19,740 bases of DNA. Source: Prevotellaceae bacterium (GTDB lineage: Bacteria; Bacteroidota; Bacteroidia; Bacteroidales; UBA932). The number at the start of each line of letters is the position of its first letter. The first letter of the stretch is position 1. A program made the translations under genes and the position numbers. Below are positions 1 to 7,729 of this stretch, in pieces. Below the pieces are notes generated by a model, which saw only the letters and a list, made by a program, of their open reading frames with translations, had not been told where the DNA came from and ran no database searches. The stretch covers positions 1 through 19,740 of the forward strand of contig JAIRUB010000080.1 of the NCBI GenBank assembly GCA_031254635.1, written 5' to 3'.

Positions 1-186
1 CATTATATAGGGAAAGATCGTACATGGAAAATAGAAAGGAAGAATTTGAACTTTAGAATACATTTAAAGCGGCTTTCCCGAAAAACAATCTGCTATTCCA
101 AAGATGAAGAGATACATGATAACGTTATAGGAATGTACATTGAGCGTTATTATTTCAAAAACGGATTGTACGGAAAATCTGCCTGA
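1..186 (+). CDS. IS1-family transposase, C-terminal fragment (5' end outside window)
   Basis: The last 61 residues of an IS1 InsB-type DDE transposase, which cuts and joins the element's ends. The frame is open from base 1 and stops with TGA at 184-186. Diagnostic segments are RTWKIERKNLNFRIHLKRLS, which corresponds to the IERxNLxxRxHLxRL block carrying the catalytic glutamate, then RKT, then SKDEEIHDNVIGMYI, matching the SKSxELHDKVIGxYL ending of IS1 transposases. A short tail follows and ends KNGLYGKSA. Nothing in the visible part is broken. Whether the gene is intact, and whether it uses the frameshift typical of IS1, cannot be seen. The call rests on family knowledge recalled from sequence, not on a search. 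Confidence 0.82.
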   Translation, partial: HYIGKDRTWKIERKNLNFRIHLKRLSRKTICYSKDEEIHDNVIGMYIERYYFKNGLYGKSA

Positions 187-187
187 T

Positions 188-208
188 CAATCAATTTGTG
201 CCATGACC
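188..208 (+). repeat. Probable right terminal inverted repeat of the IS1-family element
   Basis: Read outward on the minus strand, this begins GGTCATGGCACAAATTGA. It shares the GGT.ATG opening and overall spacing of IS1 terminal repeats, and sits just after the transposase stop, as expected for IS1. The partner repeat lies outside the window, so the assignment is by similarity and position only. Confidence 0.5.
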
Positions 209-365
209 AAATTTTTATGTCAAATATCCATGCTACTAAGGTTATTTTGATAGGAACAATAAGGTGAAAATAAGGTTAGCTACTTTAATTACTTTTTACC
301 CTGCACCCTTTACCAAGAACGAACCACCTCTTGCTTCACTTTATAATTTTCTACAATCTTTCACC

Positions 366-1685
366 TCATAGTAGCTGCCCCGCTATTTCCGCCAAGCGGC
401 TGCGTTCGCCCTTCACTAAGTTAACGTGCGAGAATAGTTCCTGTCCTACCATCTTGTCGCTAAGATAGGTTAGGCCGTTGGACTGCTTGTCTAAATATGG
501 CGAATCAATTTGGTGTATATCGCCGGTAAATACTAATTTAGTGCCTTCGCCGGCACGGGTGATAATGGTTTTTATTTCGTGCGGAGTGAGGTTTTGCGCC
601 TCATCAACAATAAAGAATACATTGGACAGGCTGCGGCCACGGATGTAAGCCAAAGGCGTAATTACCAATTTGCCGGAGTTTTGCAACTCATTAATACGTA
701 CAGCCTCGCGTTGCGACGAGCGGAAACGGCTCTTAATGAAAGCCAAGTTATCAAACAGAGGCAACATGTAAGGGCCGATTTTCTCATTAATATCGCCCGG
801 GAGAAAACCTAAATCCTGATTTTGTAAAGGAATTACAGGCCTGGCCAATAAAATCTGACTGAATTGCTCCTCCTGCGCCAAGGCAGCGGCCAAGGCCAAC
901 AAAGTTTTCCCTGTTCCGGCTATACCTGTGAGCGACACCAATTGAATTTCGGGGCACATTAAAGCATCAATGGCAAAGGTTTGCTCCGAATTACGCGCCT
1001 CAATACCATAAACCTTCTGTTTTTCTACCCGTTGCAGCCTGTCAGTAGTCTTATTATAAACCGCCAAAGCGCTGGAAGTATGGCCGGTAAGAATCATGTG
1101 TTGATTGGCAAAGGGAGTTATTTTCAGCTTTTTAACATCTAATTCTTGAGGGTTATGATAAAATTCGGCAATCTGTTCATCGCTTACCTTACATTGCATT
1201 GACTCCTTGCTCAGCTCATCGGCATTTTTCACCTTATCAGTCAGGTAGTCTTGAGCCATTATCTTGATAGACTTTGCTTTAAGACGTAAATTCACATCTT
1301 TGGTAACCAAAACTACGGTGCGCTCAGGACATTCGTCGGCTGCATGCTTGGCTACAGCCAAGATACGGTGGTCGGGCGTATCGTCAAAAAATGACTTAAA
1401 CATTTCATCAGTAAAGGGCTGACCCAACATTACCCGCAGCGTTCCCAAGCCTTTTCCCAGCGATACCCCTACATCAAACATCTTATCGCCAGAGAGCTTA
1501 TCCATTTGGCGAACAAACTCCCGCGCATGGTAGTTAATATCCTCATTGCCTTTCTTAAACTTATCCAATTCCTCCAAGACTACAATCGGCAATATAATGT
1601 CATTTTCTTGAAAATTATAAATACAACGATGGTCGTGTAACAACACATTGGTGTCGAGTACAAAAATCTTAGGTAATTTTTTCAT
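366..1685 (-). CDS. PIN domain-PhoH family ATPase/ribonuclease-like protein
   Basis: A 439-residue cytoplasmic protein that fuses an N-terminal PIN nuclease domain (about 1-150) to a C-terminal PhoH-like P-loop ATPase/helicase domain (about 225-439). The PIN domain shows the acidic motif FVLDTNVLLHD (Asp11) and later acidic residues around Glu39 and Asp130. The ATPase has a Walker A motif GIAGTGKT (254-261), a Walker B motif FFIVDEAQN (357-365) and a sensor-like FTGDIHQID (386-394). PIN-PhoH proteins of this build (PhoH2/YlaK type) are thought to act on RNA as coupled helicase-nucleases; the substrate here is unknown. The ATG at 1685 gives a complete PIN domain and lies about 25 bases below a -7 box. 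It is divergent from the TPR gene. The usual PhoH name reflects a phosphate-starvation link that this sequence does not show. Confidence 0.9.
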   Translation of the reverse strand: MKKLPKIFVLDTNVLLHDHRCIYNFQENDIILPIVVLEELDKFKKGNEDINYHAREFVRQMDKLSGDKMFDVGVSLGKGLGTLRVMLGQPFTDEMFKSFFDDTPDHRILAVAKHAADECPERTVVLVTKDVNLRLKAKSIKIMAQDYLTDKVKNADELSKESMQCKVSDEQIAEFYHNPQELDVKKLKITPFANQHMILTGHTSSALAVYNKTTDRLQRVEKQKVYGIEARNSEQTFAIDALMCPEIQLVSLTGIAGTGKTLLALAAALAQEEQFSQILLARPVIPLQNQDLGFLPGDINEKIGPYMLPLFDNLAFIKSRFRSSQREAVRINELQNSGKLVITPLAYIRGRSLSNVFFIVDEAQNLTPHEIKTIITRAGEGTKLVFTGDIHQIDSPYLDKQSNGLTYLSDKMVGQELFSHVNLVKGERSRLAEIAGQLL

Positions 1686-1710
1686 GCATTTACTTTATTT
1701 GATAAAGAAA

Positions 1711-1718
1711 CAAAGATA
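1711..1718 (-). promoter_or_regulatory. Candidate -7 box (TATCTTTG) for the PIN-PhoH gene
   Basis: Minus-strand TATCTTTG matches the Bacteroidota sigma-A -7 consensus TAnnTTTG exactly. Initiation would fall near 1705, leaving a leader of about 20 bases before the ATG at 1685. The -33 element would lie around 1740, on top of the opposing promoter. Confidence 0.55.
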
Positions 1719-1731
1719 CAAAAATTTTTCC

Positions 1732-1739
1732 TATATTTG
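1732..1739 (+). promoter_or_regulatory. Candidate -7 box (TATATTTG) for the TPR/barrel unit
   Basis: TATATTTG is an exact match to TAnnTTTG. It would start transcription near 1745, about 12 bases before the ATG at 1757. The longer in-frame GTG start at 1739 overlaps this box and is therefore unlikely to be in the transcript. Confidence 0.6.
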
Positions 1740-1756
1740 TGCAATTTTTATTTAAG

Positions 1757-4636
1757 ATGAACATCAAATTTTATTATCCGATTTTTGTTGTCCTTCTCTT
1801 TCTTGCTTGTCCGAAAGCTAATATTTCGGCACAACAATCTACCTACCCTGTCAACGCTTATTATCATCATGCTGTTGACCTTTATGAGAAAGGACAGTAC
1901 GCCGACGCTGAGTTACAGTTCCGCAAAGCGCTGGAAAGTTGCTCGCCAGATGACAACATGCTCCGTGGCCACATTGCCGCTTACAACGCGCTGTGTGCCA
2001 TTGAACTACGGCAACCCAACGCTGAAAGTATGGTGCTGGCTTTAGAAAAAGAATTCGGCAATATGCCAAAAACCAACGAACTTAATTTCGCTTTGGCTCG
2101 ACAGTGCTACTACGAGGGTAATTACAGAAAAGCCATTGTTTGGTTTGAAAAAACCGACAACCGCGAATTGCCTCACGAGAATCGGCTCGAATGTTTATTC
2201 CTGCAAGCACATGCTTACTTTCAGGTTAATAACTACAAGAAAGCCTTGCCTTTATTTACGAACATCAAAAATCAAGCCAACAGCAAATACAAGCTCCCTG
2301 CTACTTATTATTATGCCCATATCGAATATAAAAACCAAAATTGGGCATCGGCGCTGGAAGGCTTTCAGGCTATTCGCCACGATGCCCGCTTTTCGGTATT
2401 GGCTGGGTATTACATCCTGCATATACATGCCATGCAGGGGCGCTACAATGAGGTTATCAACAATGGAGGCGAATTGCTTAAAACCGCTACTGACACCCGA
2501 TACCAAGAGATTGCACTTTTGATTGTAGATGCTTGTTGCCGCACCGAACAATATGAATTGGCGCTCGAATATTTTAATCTTTACAAGGCGCGTACTGTTA
2601 GTTTAAGCCGTAACGATCAGTTTACAGAAGCAGTTATTTATTATCATTTGAAACAGTACGACGAGGCGCTCAGCTGCCTTAAACCTATAACGGGAAATGA
2701 CAGCCTGAGCCAGGTTGCTGCTTATTACGCAGGAGCAACAAGCATGAAAACCAACAATAATGCTACTGCTTTAAAATATTTTGACACCGCACGGCACGGC
2801 AGTTTTAATAGCGATATTAGACACGATGCCTGGTTAAATTATGTTAAATTATCGATGGAAATTGATAATAGCACCAAGCCTTTGTACGATTATCAGAAAC
2901 TGTATCCCAACAAAGATATTCATCAATTGCAAGCCTCCGCTTATATGATTGACAAGCAGTACGACAAAGCCTTATTAATTCTGAATACCATACCGCAACT
3001 TACCGACAAAGATAAGGCCGACATTCAACGCGCAGCCTTTGCTCAAGGCATCAAACAGTTTGAAAAGCGGCAATACTTTGAGGCGGCGCAATTGTTCGAC
3101 AAATCGCTGCAATACGCTAATTACGACGACAACTTAGCCACTGCTGCCCGCTACTGGGAAGCCGAAACGTTATACGAACAAAAAAAATATGACGAGGCAA
3201 AAAAGTTGTACGAAACTTTTATCAACTCGCCGGGCGCTTTCAAAAGCGGCAAGGAATACCGGTTGGCGCATTACAATATAGGTTACTGTTTATTTAAACA
3301 AAAAAATTACACCGAAGCAGGCAATTGGTTTCGTAAATTTGTTGGCTTGTCGGGCAACGACAATATCTTTACAGGCAATGCCTATTGTCGCATTGCCGAT
3401 TGTTTCTTTATACAGAAAAAATATAGTCCTGCCATCGAAAATTACGATAAGGCTATTAAACTGAAAACTACGGAAGTCGATTATGCTATGTTTCAAAAGG
3501 CCTTGTCGCAAGGGCTCAACGAGCAAAAGCAAGATCGCAAATTAGAAACGCTTTCTGCCTTGTTGAAACAATTCCCGAAATCGGAATATGTTCCTGCCGC
3601 TCATTTTGAAACAGGCCGCACTTACGTTCGCCTCAACAACTATGCGCAAGCAATTACGGCTTTTCATCAAATTACTAATAACTACAAATCCAATCCTTAT
3701 GCTCAGCGCGCCCTTATAGAGCTGGGGCTTATCAGCGTAAACCAAGGGAATAACAAGCAGGCTATCGACTATTATAAATCGGCTGTGTTGGCCAGCCCTG
3801 CAACCAAAGAGGCGCAAGATGCTTTAGTAGGTTTAAAGAATGCTTATATCGAAACGAATGATGTAGATAGCTATTTCGTCTTTACCAACAGTTTGACAGG
3901 ATATAGCGGCGGCTCTGAAGAAGAAAAGGAAGATGCCCGCTTTGCCGCAGCAGAAAAAACCTATCTTGCCAACGATTGCGAGACTACCATCAAAGCGCTT
4001 TCGGCTTTCCAACAAAGCTACCCTAACAGTAAATACAACGTTCAGGTTAATTTCTATCTAGGCGATTGCAGCTACCGCGCCAAGGACATTAAAACGGCAT
4101 ACGACTGCTACAACTACGTGGTAAATCAGCCGAAAAATGCCTTTACCGACCCTGCCTTGTCAGGCTTATCCCGTAGCGCCGAACAATTAAACCTTTATCG
4201 CGAAGCATCTGTAGCTTACGATAAATTATATGCTGTTACGAAAGAACAGGAACATGCTCGAAAAGCCGCGCTGTTAAAAGGGAAAGCGCAAGAACGAGAT
4301 GGCAATGACAATGACGCTTTATCCACCTTCAACGAATTAGCTAAGGAGCATGTTGCCGCACCCGAAGGCGCCGAGGCTGCATACTTAGCCATTGCCATAC
4401 TCTACAAACAACAGCGAGAAGAAGACGCGATCAATGCGATTTTTTATTTTTCGGATACAAAAACTCCGCAACAGTATTGGGTAGCCCGTTCCTTCATCCT
4501 CTTAGGCGATATTTATGTCGATAAAAACGACATCGAACAGGCTAAGAACACTTACGAAAGTGTACTCAACGGTTATCGCAATAAAACCGATGATATTCTT
4601 GATATAGTAAAACAACGTTTAGCAAACATAGAATAA
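1757..4636 (+). CDS. Large tetratricopeptide-repeat protein, exported
   Basis: A 959-residue protein built almost wholly of tetratricopeptide repeats. The first unit is YEKGQYADAELQFRKALE near the N-terminus. Many later units have the W/Y-G-A-P pattern, for example YYEGNYRKAIVWFEK, KKYDEAKKLYETF, KNYTEAGNWFRKF and KKYSPAIENYDKAI. The N-terminus MNIKFYYPIFVVLLFLACP has a hydrophobic signal segment, with a probable signal peptidase I site after ISAQ. FLAC is a poor lipobox, so a lipoprotein is possible but less likely. I chose ATG 1757 because the GTG at 1739 overlaps the -7 box. The barrel gene starts one base after the stop, which implies co-translation and a shared task. The protein probably sits in the periplasm as a binding scaffold for the barrel; the ligand is unknown. 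Related TPR/barrel pairs export polysaccharides in other bacteria, but nothing here proves that role. Confidence 0.85.
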   Translation: MNIKFYYPIFVVLLFLACPKANISAQQSTYPVNAYYHHAVDLYEKGQYADAELQFRKALESCSPDDNMLRGHIAAYNALCAIELRQPNAESMVLALEKEFGNMPKTNELNFALARQCYYEGNYRKAIVWFEKTDNRELPHENRLECLFLQAHAYFQVNNYKKALPLFTNIKNQANSKYKLPATYYYAHIEYKNQNWASALEGFQAIRHDARFSVLAGYYILHIHAMQGRYNEVINNGGELLKTATDTRYQEIALLIVDACCRTEQYELALEYFNLYKARTVSLSRNDQFTEAVIYYHLKQYDEALSCLKPITGNDSLSQVAAYYAGATSMKTNNNATALKYFDTARHGSFNSDIRHDAWLNYVKLSMEIDNSTKPLYDYQKLYPNKDIHQLQASAYMIDKQYDKALLILNTIPQLTDKDKADIQRAAFAQGIKQFEKRQYFEAAQLFDKSLQYANYDDNLATAARYWEAETLYEQKKYDEAKKLYETFINSPGAFKSGKEYRLAHYNIGYCLFKQKNYTEAGNWFRKFVGLSGNDNIFTGNAYCRIADCFFIQKKYSPAIENYDKAIKLKTTEVDYAMFQKALSQGLNEQKQDRKLETLSALLKQFPKSEYVPAAHFETGRTYVRLNNYAQAITAFHQITNNYKSNPYAQRALIELGLISVNQGNNKQAIDYYKSAVLASPATKEAQDALVGLKNAYIETNDVDSYFVFTNSLTGYSGGSEEEKEDARFAAAEKTYLANDCETTIKALSAFQQSYPNSKYNVQVNFYLGDCSYRAKDIKTAYDCYNYVVNQPKNAFTDPALSGLSRSAEQLNLYREASVAYDKLYAVTKEQEHARKAALLKGKAQERDGNDNDALSTFNELAKEHVAAPEGAEAAYLAIAILYKQQREEDAINAIFYFSDTKTPQQYWVARSFILLGDIYVDKNDIEQAKNTYESVLNGYRNKTDDILDIVKQRLANIE

Positions 4637-4637
4637 C

Positions 4638-6428
4638 ATGAAACAACGCTTTATTTCCATAATATTACTGTCCGGATTTATACTTTCCGGCACTATTGCC
4701 GAAGCGCAAAACAAGATAGACCCTACGGTGGAAATTATTACCGACTATCAGGGAAAAGTTGCCGAAGCCGACAGAATTGGGCTTGCTCCCACAGCCGACA
4801 GCCTGATAGTCGCAAAACCGAATTTCGCTTACCAAACATTGTCGCCGATCTTGAACAATAAATTTACCATGCAGCCTATTCCCGCAGCCCGAATGGACAT
4901 TCCAACAAATTTGCATGACGGCCGCTTGGGCTATTTTCGCGGAAGCCTTTCCTACCCTTTTACTCCCGACATCAATTTTTACTTGAACACATATTTCCGT
5001 GGGAATACTTATTTCAACCTTTATTTCAATCATCATTCATTTTTTGGGAAAGCACCCTTATATAAAGATGCACCGCAAACCATAGCGCCTATTCCTTCAG
5101 AAATCAGGGCAGATAACTCTAATAATCGTGTAGGCGTTGCTTTGCAGCATTTCTGGGATAAGGTGGGCATCAACATTAATGCAGCTTACGAAAACCGCTC
5201 TTTAATTTACCACGGACAAGACACGCTGCTCCTTAAAGAAAATGCAGGAGCTGATTATATTAATAATATATCCGACAATAGTTATATGCGAGATCATCAT
5301 TCGCAAACCTTTCATATCATACAAACAGGCCTTAGCCTTCATTCCGTTAACCGCGACGATAACCATACTCAATTCAAAATTGACGTAAACTTCGACTATA
5401 TCAAAGAAACTGCGCATATCGAAAGCTTCAATCCTACTTCTCAAAGTTTGCTTGGAGCAAAGTTTTGGTTAAACCACAATCTTACCGACAAACACGGAAT
5501 TGATGTTGAGCTTGGGGTTAATGCTTATAATCACTTTAACAGCAGTGCGCTATCGGATGTTCTTTTTTATATTGCTCCCTGCTACCAATACAGCAACGAG
5601 GGATTGTTATTTACTGCAGGAATAAAGTTTGAGGGAGTGAACAGCAACAATAATTTTGCTGTAAATGTTTATCCTAAAATAGCTGTAAGTTATAAACTCG
5701 AAGACTGGTTTATTCCTTACGCTTCGGTGAGCGGCGGAACGCGTTTAAACAACTACGAAAAAATTGTTGCCGAAAATCCTTATATCATGCCGGGCACCGA
5801 GGTAATTAATTCTCGTTATTTACTGGAATTTCAGGGCGGCGTTAGGGGCAGCATCAATCCTTATCTTTCTTATCAATTTAATGTAAGCTACAGTGGGATT
5901 GACAGTATGTATTTTTTCATCAACAGCGACAAGCCGTTGTTTAACGATGGAATTGCCTCCGGCCCTCTACGCAGCAATTTTGAAGCGGTGTACGACAATA
6001 TTAAACTACTTACCTTTAGTGGAAGCATTAGCAGCAAATTAGGCGCTTTTGAGGCCTTGATTAAAATGCAGTACTACCACTATATGCTCAATGATGATAA
6101 TAAGGCTTGGCATAGGCCAAACCTTGAGTTCGGTATGAATTTACGTTACACCATAATGAAGAATTTTATTCTTAATATTGATGGTTATTTCCGTGGCGAA
6201 ACGCCAGTTGGAACTCTTGTACCGCTTAATGTTAGTCCTTTTTATGCCCCATTAACCACTACAACACCAAGCTTCTTCAACTTAGGCGCTATGGCGGAAT
6301 ACCGCATCAATCAACAAATATCAGTTTTCATACAGGCATCTAACATATTGAACAATAATTACCAACAATACTACCTCTACTACAATCCCGGAATGGCTAT
6401 TGGTGGAGGGTTGAGTGTTGTATTTTAA
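4638..6428 (+). CDS. Outer-membrane beta-barrel protein, TonB-receptor-like but without plug
   Basis: A 596-residue outer-membrane protein of unknown substrate. A signal peptide (MKQRFISIILLSGFILSG, cleavage near AEAQ) is followed by about 75 residues of non-barrel sequence. After that come alternating polar/aromatic strands to the end, such as INFYLNTYFRGNTYFNLYF and LTFSGSISSKL. The last residues GGGLSVVF end in phenylalanine, the usual Bam recognition signal. Late strands (FFNLGAMAEYRINQQISVFI, ASNILNNNYQQYYLYY) resemble the C-terminal strands of TonB-dependent receptors. No TonB box or 120-150-residue plug domain is present, so it should not be read as a working TonB-dependent transporter. 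It is one base downstream of the TPR gene and probably functions with it. Product family beyond beta-barrel is not recognised. Confidence 0.8.
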   Translation: MKQRFISIILLSGFILSGTIAEAQNKIDPTVEIITDYQGKVAEADRIGLAPTADSLIVAKPNFAYQTLSPILNNKFTMQPIPAARMDIPTNLHDGRLGYFRGSLSYPFTPDINFYLNTYFRGNTYFNLYFNHHSFFGKAPLYKDAPQTIAPIPSEIRADNSNNRVGVALQHFWDKVGININAAYENRSLIYHGQDTLLLKENAGADYINNISDNSYMRDHHSQTFHIIQTGLSLHSVNRDDNHTQFKIDVNFDYIKETAHIESFNPTSQSLLGAKFWLNHNLTDKHGIDVELGVNAYNHFNSSALSDVLFYIAPCYQYSNEGLLFTAGIKFEGVNSNNNFAVNVYPKIAVSYKLEDWFIPYASVSGGTRLNNYEKIVAENPYIMPGTEVINSRYLLEFQGGVRGSINPYLSYQFNVSYSGIDSMYFFINSDKPLFNDGIASGPLRSNFEAVYDNIKLLTFSGSISSKLGAFEALIKMQYYHYMLNDDNKAWHRPNLEFGMNLRYTIMKNFILNIDGYFRGETPVGTLVPLNVSPFYAPLTTTTPSFFNLGAMAEYRINQQISVFIQASNILNNNYQQYYLYYNPGMAIGGGLSVVF

Positions 6429-6508
6429 TGTAGGGCTATTCAGTAAATAAAATTCAAATACCAATGAATTCATTTTTAAGATGTTGAGATTTTTTGTAGC
6501 TGCCGTGC

Positions 6509-6550
6509 ATTACCCCGAAAATACGGTTTTGCTGCCAAAATCGGGGTAAT
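6509..6550. repeat. 10-bp perfect inverted repeat enclosing a second hairpin
   Basis: ATTACCCCGA (6509-6518) and TCGGGGTAAT (6541-6550) are perfect reverse complements 22 bases apart. Inside, CGGTTTTG (6524-6531) can pair with CAAAATCG (6536-6543) around the loop CTGC, with one G-T pair. The two stems share bases 6541-6543, so they compete or stack as a shortened outer stem. No T-run follows on either strand, so it is not a standard terminator. It lies between the barrel gene and a transposase remnant and may be a repeat-family unit or an element end. Confidence 0.55.
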
Positions 6551-6580
6551 TAAAACCAAAAGAAAAGCATAATCGATTAA

Positions 6581-6904
6581 GATTTCCTTCGCAATCTCAT
6601 AAGCGATTATCTGTTATTAAGAAAATTTTGCATCAGCAAACATCAACAACTTTTCCGCCGACGGGTAACACACTTGGCGGCTGACAGCATCTATGCCACG
6701 AACTACAATCGAAGCTATTGTTCCAAAAGAAATATTACCACTTCTTTTGTCCGCAAAGGGCGAGCGGGTTATTATGGCCTTGATAAAATTTGTGCCCGCA
6801 CAAAATCAACAGAAATTTTGTGGATATTCTTTGGAATAGATACTGCCAACGCTGTAAGAATGATAGCCAAAGCGGAAAAATTCAGGGATAAGCAAGCGGC
6901 TTAG
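6581..6904 (+). pseudogene. Remnant of an IS1182-like DDE transposase with internal deletion
   Basis: The frame is open from just after a stop at 6578-6580 to the TAG at 6902-6904 and encodes only the C-terminal part of a transposase. LAADSIYATNYNRSYCSKRN corresponds to the ADxIYxTRxNRxYC block of IS1182-like transposases. ARTKSTEILWIFFGIDTANA corresponds to their late KARTxKTEILWIFFGIHTANA block. The segment normally between these (around the conserved glutamate, roughly 30-40 residues) is missing: GRAG is joined directly to YYGLDKI. No intact N-terminal half precedes it, and the residues before 6674 match poorly, probably from frameshifts. It is therefore a dead relic. Family placement is from recalled motifs and carries some uncertainty. 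The rest of the 6429-7007 gap holds only the hairpin at 6509-6550. Confidence 0.7.
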
Positions 6905-7007
6905 TTTCAAAAATTAGGATGAAAATCAAAAAAATAGCCAGATTTTGGAAAGCCAATCCTATTATAAAGGAATTAGTTAATTTGTATAGATATTAGTCCA
7001 TTTTGCT

Positions 7008-7664
7008 TTAATAGTTGAGTAACCCGCTCATCAGCCGGCGGCAAGCTATAGAAAGATTGTTCAAGGCCAAGGGTATATCCCATGCTGATTTATCACGAGG
7101 TTCTACGCTGTTGGATATGGCTCGTAAGGCTACAAAAGGTAACCTTTCCTGTAGACATATATAGAAAAATGCTGCGCCTTCCATGGTTTCTATATCGGGA
7201 GCATAACGTGCATATCGTTCCTCAATTTGCTGTTGTTCACCACTTACCGTTTGCACGGTGAGGCCAGTAGCCATAGGGAAATCTATCCTTGCAGGAAAGC
7301 AGTCAAGAGAAGTTGGGGCATGAAGCGCTCCATTTACAAAAGGGAAGGTGTTAGCATTTAAAATATTCTCATCAAACAAGGTAGAAAATCCTGATAGTGT
7401 GCGCACACCGCTATCGCCAAAATATTCTTTCGTCACCCAACATACATCGCCTATCGCAAAATTCGGATTATAGCTTCCGGCAATGCCTATATTCAGTACA
7501 CAGTCAAATTTTTCATTCTGTAAACATTTCAAAGTATGATAAACGGTAGCAGCCATACCTATACCCGTAACAAGATTAACATACTCAATATTAGAATGAA
7601 TAGCCATCACTTGTTTTGCGGCCAACAGTTCGTCAGGAGTAGATGCTGTAATTAAAAATTTCAT
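7008..7664 (-). CDS. mqnB: Futalosine hydrolase
   Basis: A 218-residue enzyme of the PNP/UDP-phosphorylase (nucleosidase) superfamily. It removes hypoxanthine from futalosine to give dehypoxanthine futalosine in the alternative menaquinone pathway; cytoplasmic. Seen: the family glycine motif NIGIAGSY (58-65), the substrate-binding ETMEGAAFF block (159-167) in which the Met-Glu pair contacts the ribose, and RAISNSVEPRDKSAWDIPLA (181-200), the ending typical of MqnB rather than of MTA/SAH nucleosidase. The length is usual for the family. The ATG at 7664 begins directly with MKFLITAS, the first beta strand, and no earlier start is needed. It is divergent from folE and shares no obvious pathway with its neighbours. 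The other mqn genes are not in the window. The main alternative is another nucleosidase of the same fold. Confidence 0.85.
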   Translation of the reverse strand: MKFLITASTPDELLAAKQVMAIHSNIEYVNLVTGIGMAATVYHTLKCLQNEKFDCVLNIGIAGSYNPNFAIGDVCWVTKEYFGDSGVRTLSGFSTLFDENILNANTFPFVNGALHAPTSLDCFPARIDFPMATGLTVQTVSGEQQQIEERYARYAPDIETMEGAAFFYICLQERLPFVALRAISNSVEPRDKSAWDIPLALNNLSIACRRLMSGLLNY

Positions 7665-7697
7665 ATTATGTTAAAAAATGATTATTTTTGTAGCTTA

Positions 7698-7705
7698 TAT
7701 TTTTG
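7698..7705 (+). promoter_or_regulatory. Candidate -7 box (TATTTTTG) for folE
   Basis: An exact match to TAnnTTTG, 24 bases before the ATG at 7730. It overlaps the TTG at 7703 that would otherwise extend folE by nine residues, which argues for the ATG start. A weaker minus-strand box TATCTTTC at 7707-7714 could serve mqnB. Confidence 0.5.
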
Positions 7706-7729
7706 CGAAAGATACGAAATAAAATTAAG

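Larger units (their letters stand above)
1..208 (+). mobile_element. IS1-family insertion sequence, right end only (truncated by window edge)
   Basis: The window opens inside the transposase of an IS1-family element and the element appears to finish at about 208. Seen: the reading frame from base 1 to the stop at 184-186 encodes a typical IS1 transposase C-terminus, and 22 bases later the sequence ends in TGCCATGACC. The reverse complement of that, GGTCATGGCA, resembles the GGT.ATG start of known IS1 terminal repeats. The left end, the first reading frame and any target duplication lie outside the window. Bases 209-365 beyond it show no gene and no structure I can support. Confidence 0.72.

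Noticed and set aside
209..365. Gene or terminator between the IS1 end and phoH
   Set aside because: No open frame with family resemblance and no GC-rich stem with T-run on the minus strand; GGTGAAA-like and GGGTAAAA-like words recur but are too short to call.
1739..1756. GTG start for the TPR gene, six residues longer
   Set aside because: The codon overlaps the TATATTTG -7 box, and the ATG at 1757 begins a normal signal peptide.
1811..1819. Lipoprotein signal in the TPR protein (FLAC)
   Set aside because: The residues at -3 and -2 do not fit a lipobox, and a signal peptidase I site (ISAQ) lies just after.
2136..2522. 128-codon open frame on the plus strand inside the TPR gene
   Set aside because: It is an out-of-frame shadow of a clearly coding TPR gene, with no recognisable domain.
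4638..6428. Calling the barrel a TonB-dependent receptor
   Set aside because: Only the late barrel strands look receptor-like; there is no plug domain and no TonB box, and the length of 596 is short for the family.
6463..6474. 12-bp palindrome AATGAATTCATT followed by a short T-run, as a terminator for the barrel gene
   Set aside because: The arms are AT-rich, there is no loop, and the T-run is too short for a convincing intrinsic terminator.
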